Part shown: in pieces, positions 9,959-18,646 of the stretch
Layout: each line of letters starts with the position of its first letter
How positions within the stretch are numbered: position 1 is the stretch's first letter
Assembly (NCBI RefSeq): GCF_036345175.1
Contig: NZ_CP107780.1
Span: forward strand, 4,960,001-5,024,000
DNA: 64,000 nucleotides
Direction: 5' to 3'
DNA from: Streptomyces sp. NBC_00576
Lineage (GTDB): Bacteria; Actinomycetota; Actinomycetes; Streptomycetales; Streptomycetaceae
Program-made: the position numbers and the translations under genes
The notes under the pieces: generated by a model
Database searches by the model: none
The model's input: the letters and a program-made list of their open reading frames with translations, nothing else
Told to the model about the DNA's origin: nothing

Positions 9959-11680
9959 CTAGCCCAGGAGGCCGCCCACCAGTCCCGGCTGGCCCGTGGA
10001 GGAGCCGCCGGTGCTGCCGTCGCCAGTGCCTCCGGTGCTGCCGCCCGTGGAGCCGCCGTTGGTGCCGCCGGGGGTGCCCGTGCTGCCCGACGAGGACGGT
10101 CCGGCGCTGGTGCTGGGCGCCTGCTGGGCCGGGGTGGTCTGCTGCGGCGGGGCCTGGCCGGCGCTGCCCTGGGTCTGGCTGGGCCGGCTTCCGGTGACGC
10201 TGCCGCTCTCGCGGGCCTCCTCGGGGGTGGTGGCGGCGTCGCCGGTCGTGGGTGCGGCCGAAGTGGCGCTCTGGGTCGGTGACTTGGTGGCCGCCGAGGG
10301 GCTCTTCGAGGCGCGGCGTTCGCCGGACTCCTCCGGGAGCGGGGAGCCGGGGAGTTCGTTGCGCGGGGCCTCGCCGGGGCCGGGGACGACGACGCGGTCG
10401 GCGTCTCGGACGGCGCCGCCGAGGAGCGAGCCGATGAGGAGGGTGAGCCCGATGACGACGGCCGTGACGAGGGCACCGCGGCGCAGGACGTAGGCCCGCA
10501 GTTCCCAGATGTCCGTACGGGGTCCGAGTCGGCGCCAGGCGCTGCCGGCGAGTCGGCCGTCGATGGAGTAGACGGGTGCGCCGGCGATGATCAGCGGCGA
10601 CCAGGCGGCCAGGTAGATGATGTCGGGGGCGTCGTAGACGGGGACGCTCTTCCAGCTGACGGTGACGAGCAGTGCGCCGGAGAGCAGCGCGCCGCCGACC
10701 GCGGCGACGCGCTGCCACAGGCCCAGGACCGTGAGGACTCCCACGATGACCTGGAGGAAGGCGATGACGAGTCCGGAGCCGACGGGGTGCTGGAGAGCGA
10801 ACTGCCGTAGTGGCTCGGCGACTTCCCAGGGGTGCAGGGTGTTGAGCCACTTCATCATGGAGCCGCGTTTGCCGCCGTCGAAGTAGACGGGGTCACAGAG
10901 CTTGCCCATGCCGGCGTAGATGGAGATGAAGCCGAGGAAGATGCGGAGCGGGAGCAGGACGACGCCGAGGTTCATCCGGCGGCCGGGGTAATAGGCGTGC
11001 CGTACGGGGTCGTTGGCGTGGCGCTTCCGTCTCCCGTCGGTGTCCCGCTCGTGGCCTTCGTGGCCCTCGTAGTCGAACTCGTCGTCCCCGTAGCCGGGTT
11101 GGCCGTATCCGGAGTCGCCGTATCCGGTCTCCTCGTATGCGCTGCCGGCGGTGCGCATGTTGGGGAGCAGGCGGCCGGTGTCGGGGTCGGAGCCGTGGGT
11201 GCGTTGGCTGCCGACGATCGGCGTCTCGACGGTCTGGTCGAGGGTGCTGCCTGCGTAGTCGAGTTCGTCGTCGATGCGGGGGATGACCTGCGTCGCTCCG
11301 GCGTCGGCGACCGGCGGCTGCTCGCCGTGGCGCACGCTGGAGCCCCGTACGGCCTGGAGCAGCCGGTGGGCGCCGGTGTCGTCGGGCGCCGACTTCCCGC
11401 TCCAGACGACGGGTGCCCGGCGTCGGACGGCCGTGACGCCGCCGGCGCCTGCGACGGGGATGCGCGCCGTGTCCTCGGAGGCGCCGAGGTGCCGGGCGAC
11501 GCGGGACGACGGTGCCGCCCGCCGCGTCGAGGCCCCCAACTGCACGCGGAAGCTCGCATGGTTGACGATGACCTGCGCCGGATCGCTCGGCACCTTCACC
11601 ATGCTCAGCGCGGGAGCGTCGTCGTATCCCGACGAGCGGTCCCCCGTGGGTGTGCGGGGTGTTCTGGTGTCCACACTCAT
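9959..11680 (-). CDS. DoxX-family membrane protein with long disordered tails
   Basis: A 573-residue protein. Residues 1-235 are polar and low in complexity, with Gly-Tyr-rich repeats (GYGDSGYGQPGYGDDEF). Residues ~240-420 carry the DoxX-type bundle of four to five transmembrane helices (MNLGVVLLPLRIFLGFISIYAGMG region onward). The C-terminal ~130 residues are Ser/Thr/Pro/Gly-rich and probably extracellular. DoxX relatives occur in respiratory or thiol-redox complexes; in this actinobacterial long form the role is not established. It is next to rlmB with 117 nt between, so probably has its own promoter. Confidence 0.85.
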   Translation of the reverse strand: MSVDTRTPRTPTGDRSSGYDDAPALSMVKVPSDPAQVIVNHASFRVQLGASTRRAAPSSRVARHLGASEDTARIPVAGAGGVTAVRRRAPVVWSGKSAPDDTGAHRLLQAVRGSSVRHGEQPPVADAGATQVIPRIDDELDYAGSTLDQTVETPIVGSQRTHGSDPDTGRLLPNMRTAGSAYEETGYGDSGYGQPGYGDDEFDYEGHEGHERDTDGRRKRHANDPVRHAYYPGRRMNLGVVLLPLRIFLGFISIYAGMGKLCDPVYFDGGKRGSMMKWLNTLHPWEVAEPLRQFALQHPVGSGLVIAFLQVIVGVLTVLGLWQRVAAVGGALLSGALLVTVSWKSVPVYDAPDIIYLAAWSPLIIAGAPVYSIDGRLAGSAWRRLGPRTDIWELRAYVLRRGALVTAVVIGLTLLIGSLLGGAVRDADRVVVPGPGEAPRNELPGSPLPEESGERRASKSPSAATKSPTQSATSAAPTTGDAATTPEEARESGSVTGSRPSQTQGSAGQAPPQQTTPAQQAPSTSAGPSSSGSTGTPGGTNGGSTGGSTGGTGDGSTGGSSTGQPGLVGGLLG

Positions 11681-11797
11681 CTAACCGAGTGACGTGAGGT
11701 TAGGACACTGCTTTGACCTGGCGGATGTGTCCGGACCCCGTCAAGGTCACGTCACCCGCCCGGATTCCCCCGTACGGGTGACGTCATGCACGCGTGT

Positions 11798-12739
11798 TCA
11801 GGCGCGTCGGCGGGCCGCTTCGTACAGCACGATCCCGGCGGCGACACCGGCGTTGAGGGACTCGGTGCCACCGGGCATCGGGATCCGTACGAGGTGGTCG
11901 CAGGTCTCCCCGACGAGCCGGGACAGCCCCTTGCCCTCGCTGCCGACGACGATGACGACGGGCCCGCCGAGGGCGGCCAGATCGCTGAGGTCCGCGTCCC
12001 CGTCGGCCGCGAGACCGACCACCAGGATCCCGGCCTTCTGGTACGCCTCCAGGGCGCGCGTCAGGTTGGTGGCACGGGCGACGGGCGTACGGGCGGCGGC
12101 GCCGGCGGAGGTCTTCCAGGCGCCGGCGGTCATGCCGGCGGCGCGCCGCTCGGGCACGACGACGCCGTGCCCGCCGAAGGCGGAGACGGAGCGGACGACG
12201 GCGCCGAGGTTGCGGGGGTCGGTGACACCGTCGAGGGCGACGATGAGGGGGTCCACGCCGTTGTCGTAGGCGGCGTTGGCGAGGTCCTCGGGGTGGGCGT
12301 ACACGTACGGCGGGACCTGGAGGACGAGGCCCTGGTGGTTGAGTCCGTTGGTCATCCGGTCGAGCTCGGGACGGGGGGCCTCCATGAGGTGGATCCCGCC
12401 GCGCTCGGCCACCAGCTGGAGTGCCTCGCGCACGCGCTCGTCGTTGTCGATGAACTGCTGGACGTAGAGCGTGGTGGCCGGGACGCCCTCGCGGAGTGCC
12501 TCGACGACCGAGTTGCGTCCGACGACGAGTTCGGAGGAGGCCTTACCGCCGCGCCCCTTGGGTGCGGGCCGGCGCTGGATCTGCTTGGCCTTGGCACCGG
12601 CAATACGGTTCTTCTTGTGACCCTTGCGCGCCTCGGCGGGCGGCGTCGGGCCCTTGCCCTCGAGCCCTCGGCGCCGCTGGCCGCCACTGCCGACCTGCGC
12701 GCCCTTCTTGCCGGACATGCGGCGGTTGTTAGCGGCCAT
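11798..12739 (-). CDS. rlmB: 23S rRNA 2'-O-methyltransferase RlmB (TrmH/SpoU family)
   Basis: A 313-residue SpoU-class methyltransferase. A Lys/Arg-rich N-terminal extension (~70 residues) precedes the substrate-binding domain that begins VVGRNSVVEALREG. The knotted SAM domain shows the three family motifs: DPRNLGAVVRS, VVGSEGKGLS and IPMPGGTESLNAGVAAGI. The enzyme methylates a guanosine of 23S rRNA (G2251 in E. coli numbering). It follows cysS on the same strand, the order seen in many Streptomyces. Confidence 0.93.
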   Translation of the reverse strand: MAANNRRMSGKKGAQVGSGGQRRRGLEGKGPTPPAEARKGHKKNRIAGAKAKQIQRRPAPKGRGGKASSELVVGRNSVVEALREGVPATTLYVQQFIDNDERVREALQLVAERGGIHLMEAPRPELDRMTNGLNHQGLVLQVPPYVYAHPEDLANAAYDNGVDPLIVALDGVTDPRNLGAVVRSVSAFGGHGVVVPERRAAGMTAGAWKTSAGAAARTPVARATNLTRALEAYQKAGILVVGLAADGDADLSDLAALGGPVVIVVGSEGKGLSRLVGETCDHLVRIPMPGGTESLNAGVAAGIVLYEAARRRA

Positions 12740-12848
12740 GACCTACCTGTCTGTGTGAAGGCGTGCGTGTGTACGTCTATGAGTGTGCCGCCCGGAGACC
12801 CGGGCGGCCCAATCGATCAAGGAAATGCAGGTATTTGCGGGGAAATGG

Positions 12849-14252
12849 TCAGCGCGGGCCGAGGGTCCAGCGCGGTCCCTGCGGGCCGTCCTCGATGACG
12901 AGGCCCGACTGGTTGAGCTGGTCGCGGATGGCGTCCGCGGTGCCCCAGTCCTTGCGCCCGCGGGCGGCCTCACGCTGATCGAGGACGAGTCGTACGAGAC
13001 TGTCGACGACCCCGTGCAGATCTTCACCCCGGTCGCCGACGTCCCCGGCCCAGTGCGGGTCGAGCGGGTCGAGGCCGAGGACGCCGAGCATGGCGCGTAC
13101 CTCGGCGAGCCGGGCGACGGCGGCTTCCTTGTCGTCGGCGGCGAGGGCGGAGTTGCCCTGCCGGACGGTGGTGTGGACGATGGCGAGGGCCTGCGGCACG
13201 CCCAGGTCGTCGTCCATGGCCTCGGCGAAGGCGGGCGGCACCTCGGCGGCGGGCTCGACGACACCCCCGGCCTTCTCGACGACGCGCTGGACGAAGCCCT
13301 CGATCCGGGCGAACGCCGACTCGGCCTCGCGCAGGGCGTCTTCGCTGTACTCGATCATCGAGCGGTAGTGCGGGGTGCCGAGGTAGTAGCGCAGGACGAT
13401 GGGGCGCCAGGCCTTGACCATCTCGCTGACGAGGACGGAGTTGCCGAGGGACTTCGACATCTTCTCGCCGCTCATGGTGACCCAGGCGTTGTGCAGCCAG
13501 TACGCGGCGAAGTCGTCGCCGAAGGCCTTGGCCTGGGCGATCTCGTTCTCGTGGTGGGGGAAGATCAGGTCGAGTCCGCCACCGTGGATGTCGAAGGCGG
13601 TACCCAGGTACTTGTGCGCCATGGCGGAGCATTCGAGGTGCCAGCCGGGCCGTCCGCGCCCCCAGGGCGTCTCCCAGCTCGGCTCGCCCGGCTTCACGGC
13701 CTTCCACATGGCGAAGTCACGGGAGTCGCGTTTGCCGGTCTCGCCGTCCCCGGAGGGCTGGAGCAGGTTGTCGAGCTCCTGGTTGGACAGCTGCAGGTAT
13801 CCGGGGAAGGAGCGCACGTCGAAGTAGACGTTTCCGTCGGCCTCGTAGGCGTGTCCGCGTTCGATGAGCCCGCGCATCATCTCGACCATCTCGGTCACGT
13901 GCCCGGTGGCACGCGGCTCGTAGGTCGGGGGCAGGCAGCCGAGCGCGTTGTAACCGTCGTTGAAGGCCCGCTCGTTCTCGAAACCGATGGACCACCAGGG
14001 GCGCTCCTGTTCGGCGGCCTTCCTGATGATCTTGTCGTCGATGTCGGTGACGTTGCGGATGAACGTGACGTCGTACCCGCGGTACGTGAACCAGCGGCGC
14101 AGGATGTCGAAGTTGAGGCCGGACCGGATATGCCCGATGTGCGGGGCGGCCTGCACGGTGGCGCCACAGAGGTAGATCGAGACACAACCCGGCGTGAGCG
14201 GGGCGAAGTCACGGATCTGCCGGGCGCTGGTGTCGTACAGGCGAATGGTCAC
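12849..14252 (-). CDS. cysS: Cysteinyl-tRNA synthetase
   Basis: A 467-residue class I aminoacyl-tRNA synthetase. GTG 14252 is chosen because VTIRLYDTSARQIRDF is the usual start; an ATG 57 nt upstream adds unrelated residues. The HIGH motif appears as APHIGHIRSG near residue 38, the substrate-binding GWHLECSAM segment is in the middle and KMSKS is present as GEKMSKSLGN. The C-terminal helical tRNA-binding domain is complete. It charges tRNA-Cys and follows ispD-ispF on the same strand, an arrangement common in actinobacteria. Confidence 0.96.
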   Translation of the reverse strand: MTIRLYDTSARQIRDFAPLTPGCVSIYLCGATVQAAPHIGHIRSGLNFDILRRWFTYRGYDVTFIRNVTDIDDKIIRKAAEQERPWWSIGFENERAFNDGYNALGCLPPTYEPRATGHVTEMVEMMRGLIERGHAYEADGNVYFDVRSFPGYLQLSNQELDNLLQPSGDGETGKRDSRDFAMWKAVKPGEPSWETPWGRGRPGWHLECSAMAHKYLGTAFDIHGGGLDLIFPHHENEIAQAKAFGDDFAAYWLHNAWVTMSGEKMSKSLGNSVLVSEMVKAWRPIVLRYYLGTPHYRSMIEYSEDALREAESAFARIEGFVQRVVEKAGGVVEPAAEVPPAFAEAMDDDLGVPQALAIVHTTVRQGNSALAADDKEAAVARLAEVRAMLGVLGLDPLDPHWAGDVGDRGEDLHGVVDSLVRLVLDQREAARGRKDWGTADAIRDQLNQSGLVIEDGPQGPRWTLGPR

Positions 14253-14351
14253 GGGTCCAGGGTAGTGGCCCACACCCGGTGCGCTGCGACCCTTGTCCAC
14301 AAGGGCCACATATTCGTGACATTGCCGTCTACGACCCAGCCCTTCGGGGGC

Positions 14352-14858
14352 TCAGCCCGTCCGGGCCACCAGTGCCGTGGCCACCGCCATCAGTCCCTCC
14401 GCCCGCCCCGGGAACCCGAGCCCGTCCGTCGTAGCGCCGGACACCGAGACCGGCGCCCCCACCGCCTCCGACAACACCTTCTGCGCTTCCTCGCGCCGCT
14501 TCCCGATCTTGGGCCGCGGCCCCACCACCTGCACGGCGACGTTGCCGATCGTGAACCCGGCCGCCCGGACGATCCGCGCCGCCTCCGTCAACAGCGTCAC
14601 CCCGGAAGCCCCGGACCACTCCGGGCGTCCGGTACCGAAGTGCTGCCCCAGGTCGCCGAGGCCGGCCGCCGAGAACAGCGCGTTGCACGCGGCGTGGGCG
14701 ACGACGTCCGCGTCGGAGTGACCCGCGAGCCCCGTCCCCTCGCCCTCCCACTTCAGGCCGGCGCACCACAGCTCGCGGCCCTCCTCGAAAGCGTGAATGT
14801 CGGTACCGATACCGACCTGGGGCAGAACCGGCCCCCCTGCGGCAATCTCAGAAGCCAT
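14352..14858 (-). CDS. ispF: 2-C-methyl-D-erythritol 2,4-cyclodiphosphate synthase
   Basis: A 168-residue IspF, fifth step of the non-mevalonate (MEP) isoprenoid pathway. The zinc and substrate motif G-I-G-x-D-I-H-A-F is at residues 16-24, with GHSDADVVAHA near 46-56 and the KIGKRREE segment typical of the family. The start overlaps the end of ispD by 11 nt, so the two are translationally coupled in the order ispD-ispF. Confidence 0.96.
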   Translation of the reverse strand: MASEIAAGGPVLPQVGIGTDIHAFEEGRELWCAGLKWEGEGTGLAGHSDADVVAHAACNALFSAAGLGDLGQHFGTGRPEWSGASGVTLLTEAARIVRAAGFTIGNVAVQVVGPRPKIGKRREEAQKVLSEAVGAPVSVSGATTDGLGFPGRAEGLMAVATALVARTG

Positions 14859-15600
14859 CGTTCAGCCTCCTCCGTGCCAGTACCGCCTCCGCGAGTACGA
14901 GATCCAGTGGCCTCGTCACTTTGAACGCCTCCTCGTGGCCGGGCACGACCACGACCGGCAGGCCCAGCTGTTCCACCATGCTCGCGTCGTCGGTGACGTT
15001 CTCGGTGACCGTCGCGTGGGCCCGTACGAGCGTGGCGACGGCGAACCCCTGCGGTGTCTGGACCGCGCGGAGCCGCGCCCGCTCCGGTGTCGCCAGCACC
15101 GGCTCCGGTTCCCCGGGCGTCATGGCCGGCTCGACCTCCTTGACGGTGTCCGCGAGCGGCAGCGCGGGAACCACGGCCTGCGCACCTTCCCGTACCGCCT
15201 CGATCACGGCGTCCACCGTGTCCACCGGTACGAGTGGGCGGGCGGCGTCGTGCACGAGGACGATGTCGATGCCGGGCGGCAGCGCGTCCAGGCCGAGCTT
15301 CACCGACTCCTGCCTGGACTCGCCCCCGGGTACGACGAGGAAGTCGGTGCGCTCGGGCAGCGCGTGGGCGTCGAGGAGGGTCTTGACCTCGGCGGCGCCG
15401 TCCGGCGGGGCCACGACGACGACGAGCGAGACGGCGCGGGACGCGGCCATCGCGCGCACCGCGTGTACGAGCATGGGCGTGCCGTTCAGCGCGCGAAGCG
15501 CTTTGGGGGCGCCCGGGCCGAGGCGTACGCCCCGGCCGGCGGCCGGAATCACGGCGGCCGTACGTGCCCCGGGCGGTGTGGGGCGCGATTCGTCAGACAT
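14848..15600 (-). CDS. ispD: 2-C-methyl-D-erythritol 4-phosphate cytidylyltransferase
   Basis: A 250-residue IspD, third step of the MEP pathway, forming CDP-methylerythritol. The glycine-rich CTP-binding loop is AAVIPAAGRGVRLGPGAPKALR near residues 14-35 (the Lys is catalytic). VLVHDAARPLV and the VQTPQGF segment are also present, as in all family members. It is the first gene of ispD-ispF, followed by cysS and rlmB. Confidence 0.96.
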   Translation of the reverse strand: MSDESRPTPPGARTAAVIPAAGRGVRLGPGAPKALRALNGTPMLVHAVRAMAASRAVSLVVVVAPPDGAAEVKTLLDAHALPERTDFLVVPGGESRQESVKLGLDALPPGIDIVLVHDAARPLVPVDTVDAVIEAVREGAQAVVPALPLADTVKEVEPAMTPGEPEPVLATPERARLRAVQTPQGFAVATLVRAHATVTENVTDDASMVEQLGLPVVVVPGHEEAFKVTRPLDLVLAEAVLARRRLNDGF

Positions 15601-16023
15601 CGGTTCCTGTCAGGTTTGTGTGCCGAGCCCACGTGGGTATGGCCTGGAGGAGTGCCGGGCGCGAGCCTCGATCGGACCCTTCCGTGACTTCCGGTCGAGT
15701 CGGTTCCGGGCCCGGCACACAAGTATCAGTACTTCAGTGCTACTGGCAGACCGCAGAGAAAGTACGACTGCGGAGAACCAACTGCCGGTGGGGAAATCTG
15801 CTGGAGAATCCGCAGCTGCTGCTGGGGTCCCGGATACCTCGTCCGCGATACCTCGCAGATCGCAGGACATCCGGGCATGAACATGCCGCAGCGCCCGGCG
15901 ACATTGGATACGTCATCGGGCACCGCGGCATTTCACTGTGCTGCTTGATGAGCTGACTGTGCTGCCGAACTGAGTGCGCGGGCTTTTCAGGGCCTGCGTT
16001 CAGTCAGGTTCGTTCAGTCGGAT
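15601..16023. other. Intergenic region, ispD to carD
   Basis: Some 423 nt without a gene I can support. Short open frames on both strands lack family features, ribosome binding sites and consistent codon bias. It probably holds the promoter of ispD and the carD terminator, but I see no clear hairpin with a T tract. Confidence 0.4.
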
Positions 16024-16506
16024 TCAGGACGCGAGCACCTCGTCGAGCAGGGCCTCGGCCTTGTCCTCGTTCGTGTTTTCCGCCAGCGCGAGCTCGCTCA
16101 CCAGGATCTGGCGAGCCTTGGCGAGCATGCGCTTCTCACCGGCGGACAGTCCGCGCTCACGCTCACGACGCCACAGGTCACGTACGACTTCCGCAACCTT
16201 GATGACATCGCCGGAGGCGAGCTTCTCCAGATTTGCCTTGTAACGACGCGACCAGTTCGTGGGCTCCTCGGCATACGGAGCGCGCAGGACCTCAAAGACC
16301 CGGTCCAGCCCTTCCTGACCAACCACATCACGTACGCCGACGAACTCCGCATTGTCCGCTGGCACACGTACAGTCAGGTCACCCTGGGCGACCTTCAGCA
16401 CCAAGTAGGTCTTGTCCACGCCTTTGATCTGGCGAGTTTCGATGGCCTCGATCAGCGCGGCCCCGTGATGGGGATAGACCACGGTGTCGCCAACCTTGAA
16501 CGTCAT
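16024..16506 (-). CDS. carD: CarD/CdnL-type RNA polymerase-binding regulator
   Basis: A 160-residue CarD family protein. The N-terminal Tudor-like RNAP-interaction domain reads FKVGDTVVYPHHGAALIEAIE, and the C-terminal helical DNA-binding domain carries the conserved RRYKANLEKLASGD and the W residue in RDLWRRERERGLSAGEKRML. These proteins bind the RNA polymerase beta lobe and stabilise open complexes at rRNA and other promoters. It sits beside ispD as in other actinobacteria. Confidence 0.95.
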   Translation of the reverse strand: MTFKVGDTVVYPHHGAALIEAIETRQIKGVDKTYLVLKVAQGDLTVRVPADNAEFVGVRDVVGQEGLDRVFEVLRAPYAEEPTNWSRRYKANLEKLASGDVIKVAEVVRDLWRRERERGLSAGEKRMLAKARQILVSELALAENTNEDKAEALLDEVLAS

Positions 16507-17164
16507 GTGACAGGTACCCCTTCCGTGGCTATCCAGGGTAACACGGAAACGGCGGCTTCTGAATGGCGTTTTCGCAGGTCAGGGCATATCTCGGGGCTTG
16601 ACAACTGCAACAGGAACGTGCTTCGGCAGGGCCCCGGAGACGAAGGCGAGGGGGGTATTCGCAGGTCGGAGCGGCTCTCCGAACGAAGTGAAACCCGGAC
16701 GCCACACACACCCGGAGGCCCTTGCGGGCGACCAAACATCCACTTATGTCCGCTTCCAAGTGTGCGACTTACGCTACTCCGTTCGGTGAGCGGAGTCGGG
16801 CGCGGGACGAATCCGGAATTGATCACGACGCTTGATGATCCGGCGGATGGCCGAGCAGACTCTCCATGAGTGATCAATTTCCCGATGCCGTCCATTCCTT
16901 CACCGGAATTTTGCAGGACAGGATCCTCTGTTTGCCGACGGCGCTTATGTGAATGCCGGACTGCCGTGCCCTGAGAAGGATCAAGAAGGGGGTCAAAGTG
17001 ACTCCCGAGGCACCCGCGCTCTCCTGAGCCGGCTCCCCCGCCCGCCTCTAGAGGCGGGTCGGGTGCGGTGGCACGGGAACGGCTCGGTAACCTAAGGCCG
17101 CTGACAGTCACTTAGGGCGGCTTTATAAGGAGCTGCCCGTGCGTTCCAAGGAGTTGCCGCCGCC
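16507..17164. other. Intergenic region, carD to lipoprotein gene
   Basis: This is 658 nt between divergent genes, containing no convincing ORF. It must hold both promoters. A TTGACA hexamer lies at 16598-16603, but no -10 box is found at the right distance. A longer, lower-GC stretch around 16800-16960 stands out but shows no folding I can name. Confidence 0.35.
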
Positions 17165-17851
17165 GTGAGCAGCAGCCTTCGACGCGGCGCCCTCGCCGCA
17201 TCCGCCCTCGCGTTCTCGGTCGCCACGCTCGCCGGGTGCGCAGCCGGAAACAACGCCCAGACGCTGGAGATCAAGCCGGACAACGCGGCCAAGACCGTTG
17301 GCGTCATCAAGCTGCAGAACGTCGTCGTCATCACGCAGCCGGAGCTGGAGTCGACCGGCCCGGCCGCCGTCTCGGCGACCGTGTTCAACACCGGCGCCAC
17401 CGCCCAGACGCTGGAGTCGATCACCGTCCCCGGCACCGGCAAGACCGCCGAGCTGAAGCCCGCCAAGGGCGGCAGCCTGAGCATCCCGGCCGGCGGCTCG
17501 CTCATCATCGGCGGGGCGAACAACGCGTCCGCCGTGCTGGCCAGCAGCCGCGAGGCGGTCCAGGACGGCAACGCGCAGAAGATCACCTTCACCTTCAGCA
17601 AGACCGGTGACGTGAGCCTGCGCGCGTTCGTCGTCCCGGCGGAGGGCTTCTACGCGTCATGGGGCCCGACGGAGGCCCCGGCGGTACCGGGCGGCGCCAC
17701 CGGCGCCTCCCCCTCGCCCTCCACCTCCGGCGAGCCGGCAACGGCCGGTTCCCCGAGCCCGACCCCCACGGGGCCCGGCACGACGCCCGAGGCCGGGACC
17801 ACGCCGAACATCTCGGCGACGGCCACGGATGCGGCGGTCGCCGGTCAGTAA
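17165..17851 (+). CDS. Lipoprotein, possible PCuAC-like metal chaperone
   Basis: A 228-residue protein starting at GTG 17165, 11 nt after AAGGAG. Signal peptide II is clear: SSLRRGALAASALAFSVATLAGC, with the lipobox LAGC giving Cys25. The mature core (residues ~35-160) is beta-rich, with SATVFNTG and a region of alternating hydrophobics that resembles copper-chaperone-type lipoproteins. The last 60 residues are Ser/Pro/Thr-rich spacer. I do not see a clear Met/His copper site, so metal binding is a guess. It converges on phoP across a strong terminator. Confidence 0.8.
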   Translation: MSSSLRRGALAASALAFSVATLAGCAAGNNAQTLEIKPDNAAKTVGVIKLQNVVVITQPELESTGPAAVSATVFNTGATAQTLESITVPGTGKTAELKPAKGGSLSIPAGGSLIIGGANNASAVLASSREAVQDGNAQKITFTFSKTGDVSLRAFVVPAEGFYASWGPTEAPAVPGGATGASPSPSTSGEPATAGSPSPTPTGPGTTPEAGTTPNISATATDAAVAGQ

Positions 17852-17888
17852 CCGCGGTCGGCGGCCACCGGGCCGTCGTACACGAGCG

Positions 17889-17939
17889 CGTACGTCGAAG
17901 GGCGGGACCTCTCCAGGAGGTCCCGCCCTTCGACGTACG
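17889..17939. terminator. Bidirectional terminator between lipoprotein gene and phoP
   Basis: Inverted repeat with 23-bp perfect arms (beginning CGTACGTCGAAGG) and a 5-nt loop TCCAG between two convergent genes. Confidence 0.93.
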
Positions 17940-17965
17940 TGCGGCGGCCGGGTGTTGGGGCCGGT

Positions 17966-18646
17966 TTACGGCTCGAACTTGTATCCGAGACCGCGGACCG
18001 TCACCAGGTACCTGGGCGCACCCGGGTCCGGCTCGATCTTGGCGCGCAGGCGCTTGACGTGGACGTCGAGGGTCTTGGTGTCGCCGACGTAGTCGGCGCC
18101 CCAGACCCGGTCGATGAGCTGCATACGGGTCAGCACGCGGCCGGCGTTGCGCAGCAGCATCTCCAGCAGGTCGAACTCCTTGAGCGGGAGGTCGACCTTG
18201 GCACCGGAGACGGTGACCACGTGGCGGTCGACGTCCATGCGGACCGGGCCGGCCTCCAGCGCGGCCGGGCTGACCTCCTCGGGCTCGCCGCGGCGGCGCA
18301 GGACGGCGCGGATGCGGGCGACCAGTTCGCGGGAGGAGAAGGGCTTGGTGACGTAGTCGTCGGCCCCTATTTCCAGGCCGACGACCTTGTCGATCTCGCT
18401 GTCCTTGGCGGTGACCATGATCACCGGGACGTTGGACTTGACGCGCAGCTGACGGCAGACCTCCGTGCCGGGCAGGCCCGGCAGCATCAGGTCGAGCAGG
18501 ACCAGGTCGGCGCCGTTGCGCTCGAACTCGTCGAGTCCGTCGGGCCCGGTGGCCGCGATGGCGACCTCGAAACCCTCTTTGCGGAGCATGTACGACAGGG
18601 CGTCGGAGAAGGATTCCTCGTCCTCGACGACGAGCACTCGGGTCAC
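17966..18646 (-). CDS. phoP: Phosphate response regulator PhoP
   Basis: A 226-residue OmpR/PhoB-type regulator. The receiver domain has Asp-Glu acidic pair VVEDEE, phosphoacceptor Asp in LVLLDLMLPG near residue 52, Thr in MVTAKDS and Lys in VTKPFSS. The C-terminal winged helix ends in VRGLGYKFEP. PhoP binds PHO boxes (direct repeats like GTTCACC) and controls phosphate scavenging and antibiotic production in Streptomyces. Its ATG overlaps the phoR stop... in reverse order: phoP is upstream in sequence but downstream in transcription, overlapping phoR by 4 nt (18643-18646). Strictly, transcription runs from high to low coordinates, so phoR precedes phoP in the operon. Confidence 0.96.
   Translation of the reverse strand: MTRVLVVEDEESFSDALSYMLRKEGFEVAIAATGPDGLDEFERNGADLVLLDLMLPGLPGTEVCRQLRVKSNVPVIMVTAKDSEIDKVVGLEIGADDYVTKPFSSRELVARIRAVLRRRGEPEEVSPAALEAGPVRMDVDRHVVTVSGAKVDLPLKEFDLLEMLLRNAGRVLTRMQLIDRVWGADYVGDTKTLDVHVKRLRAKIEPDPGAPRYLVTVRGLGYKFEP

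Noticed and set aside
12740..12848. Small RNA between rlmB and cysS
   Set aside because: Only 109 nt, no hairpin with T tract; nothing beyond a normal gene gap.
15610..15956. Short frames between ispD and carD
   Set aside because: Frames on both strands without start signals, family features or clear codon bias.
16598..16603. TTGACA -35 box upstream of carD/lipoprotein
   Set aside because: No suitable -10 hexamer at 16-19 nt; could be chance.
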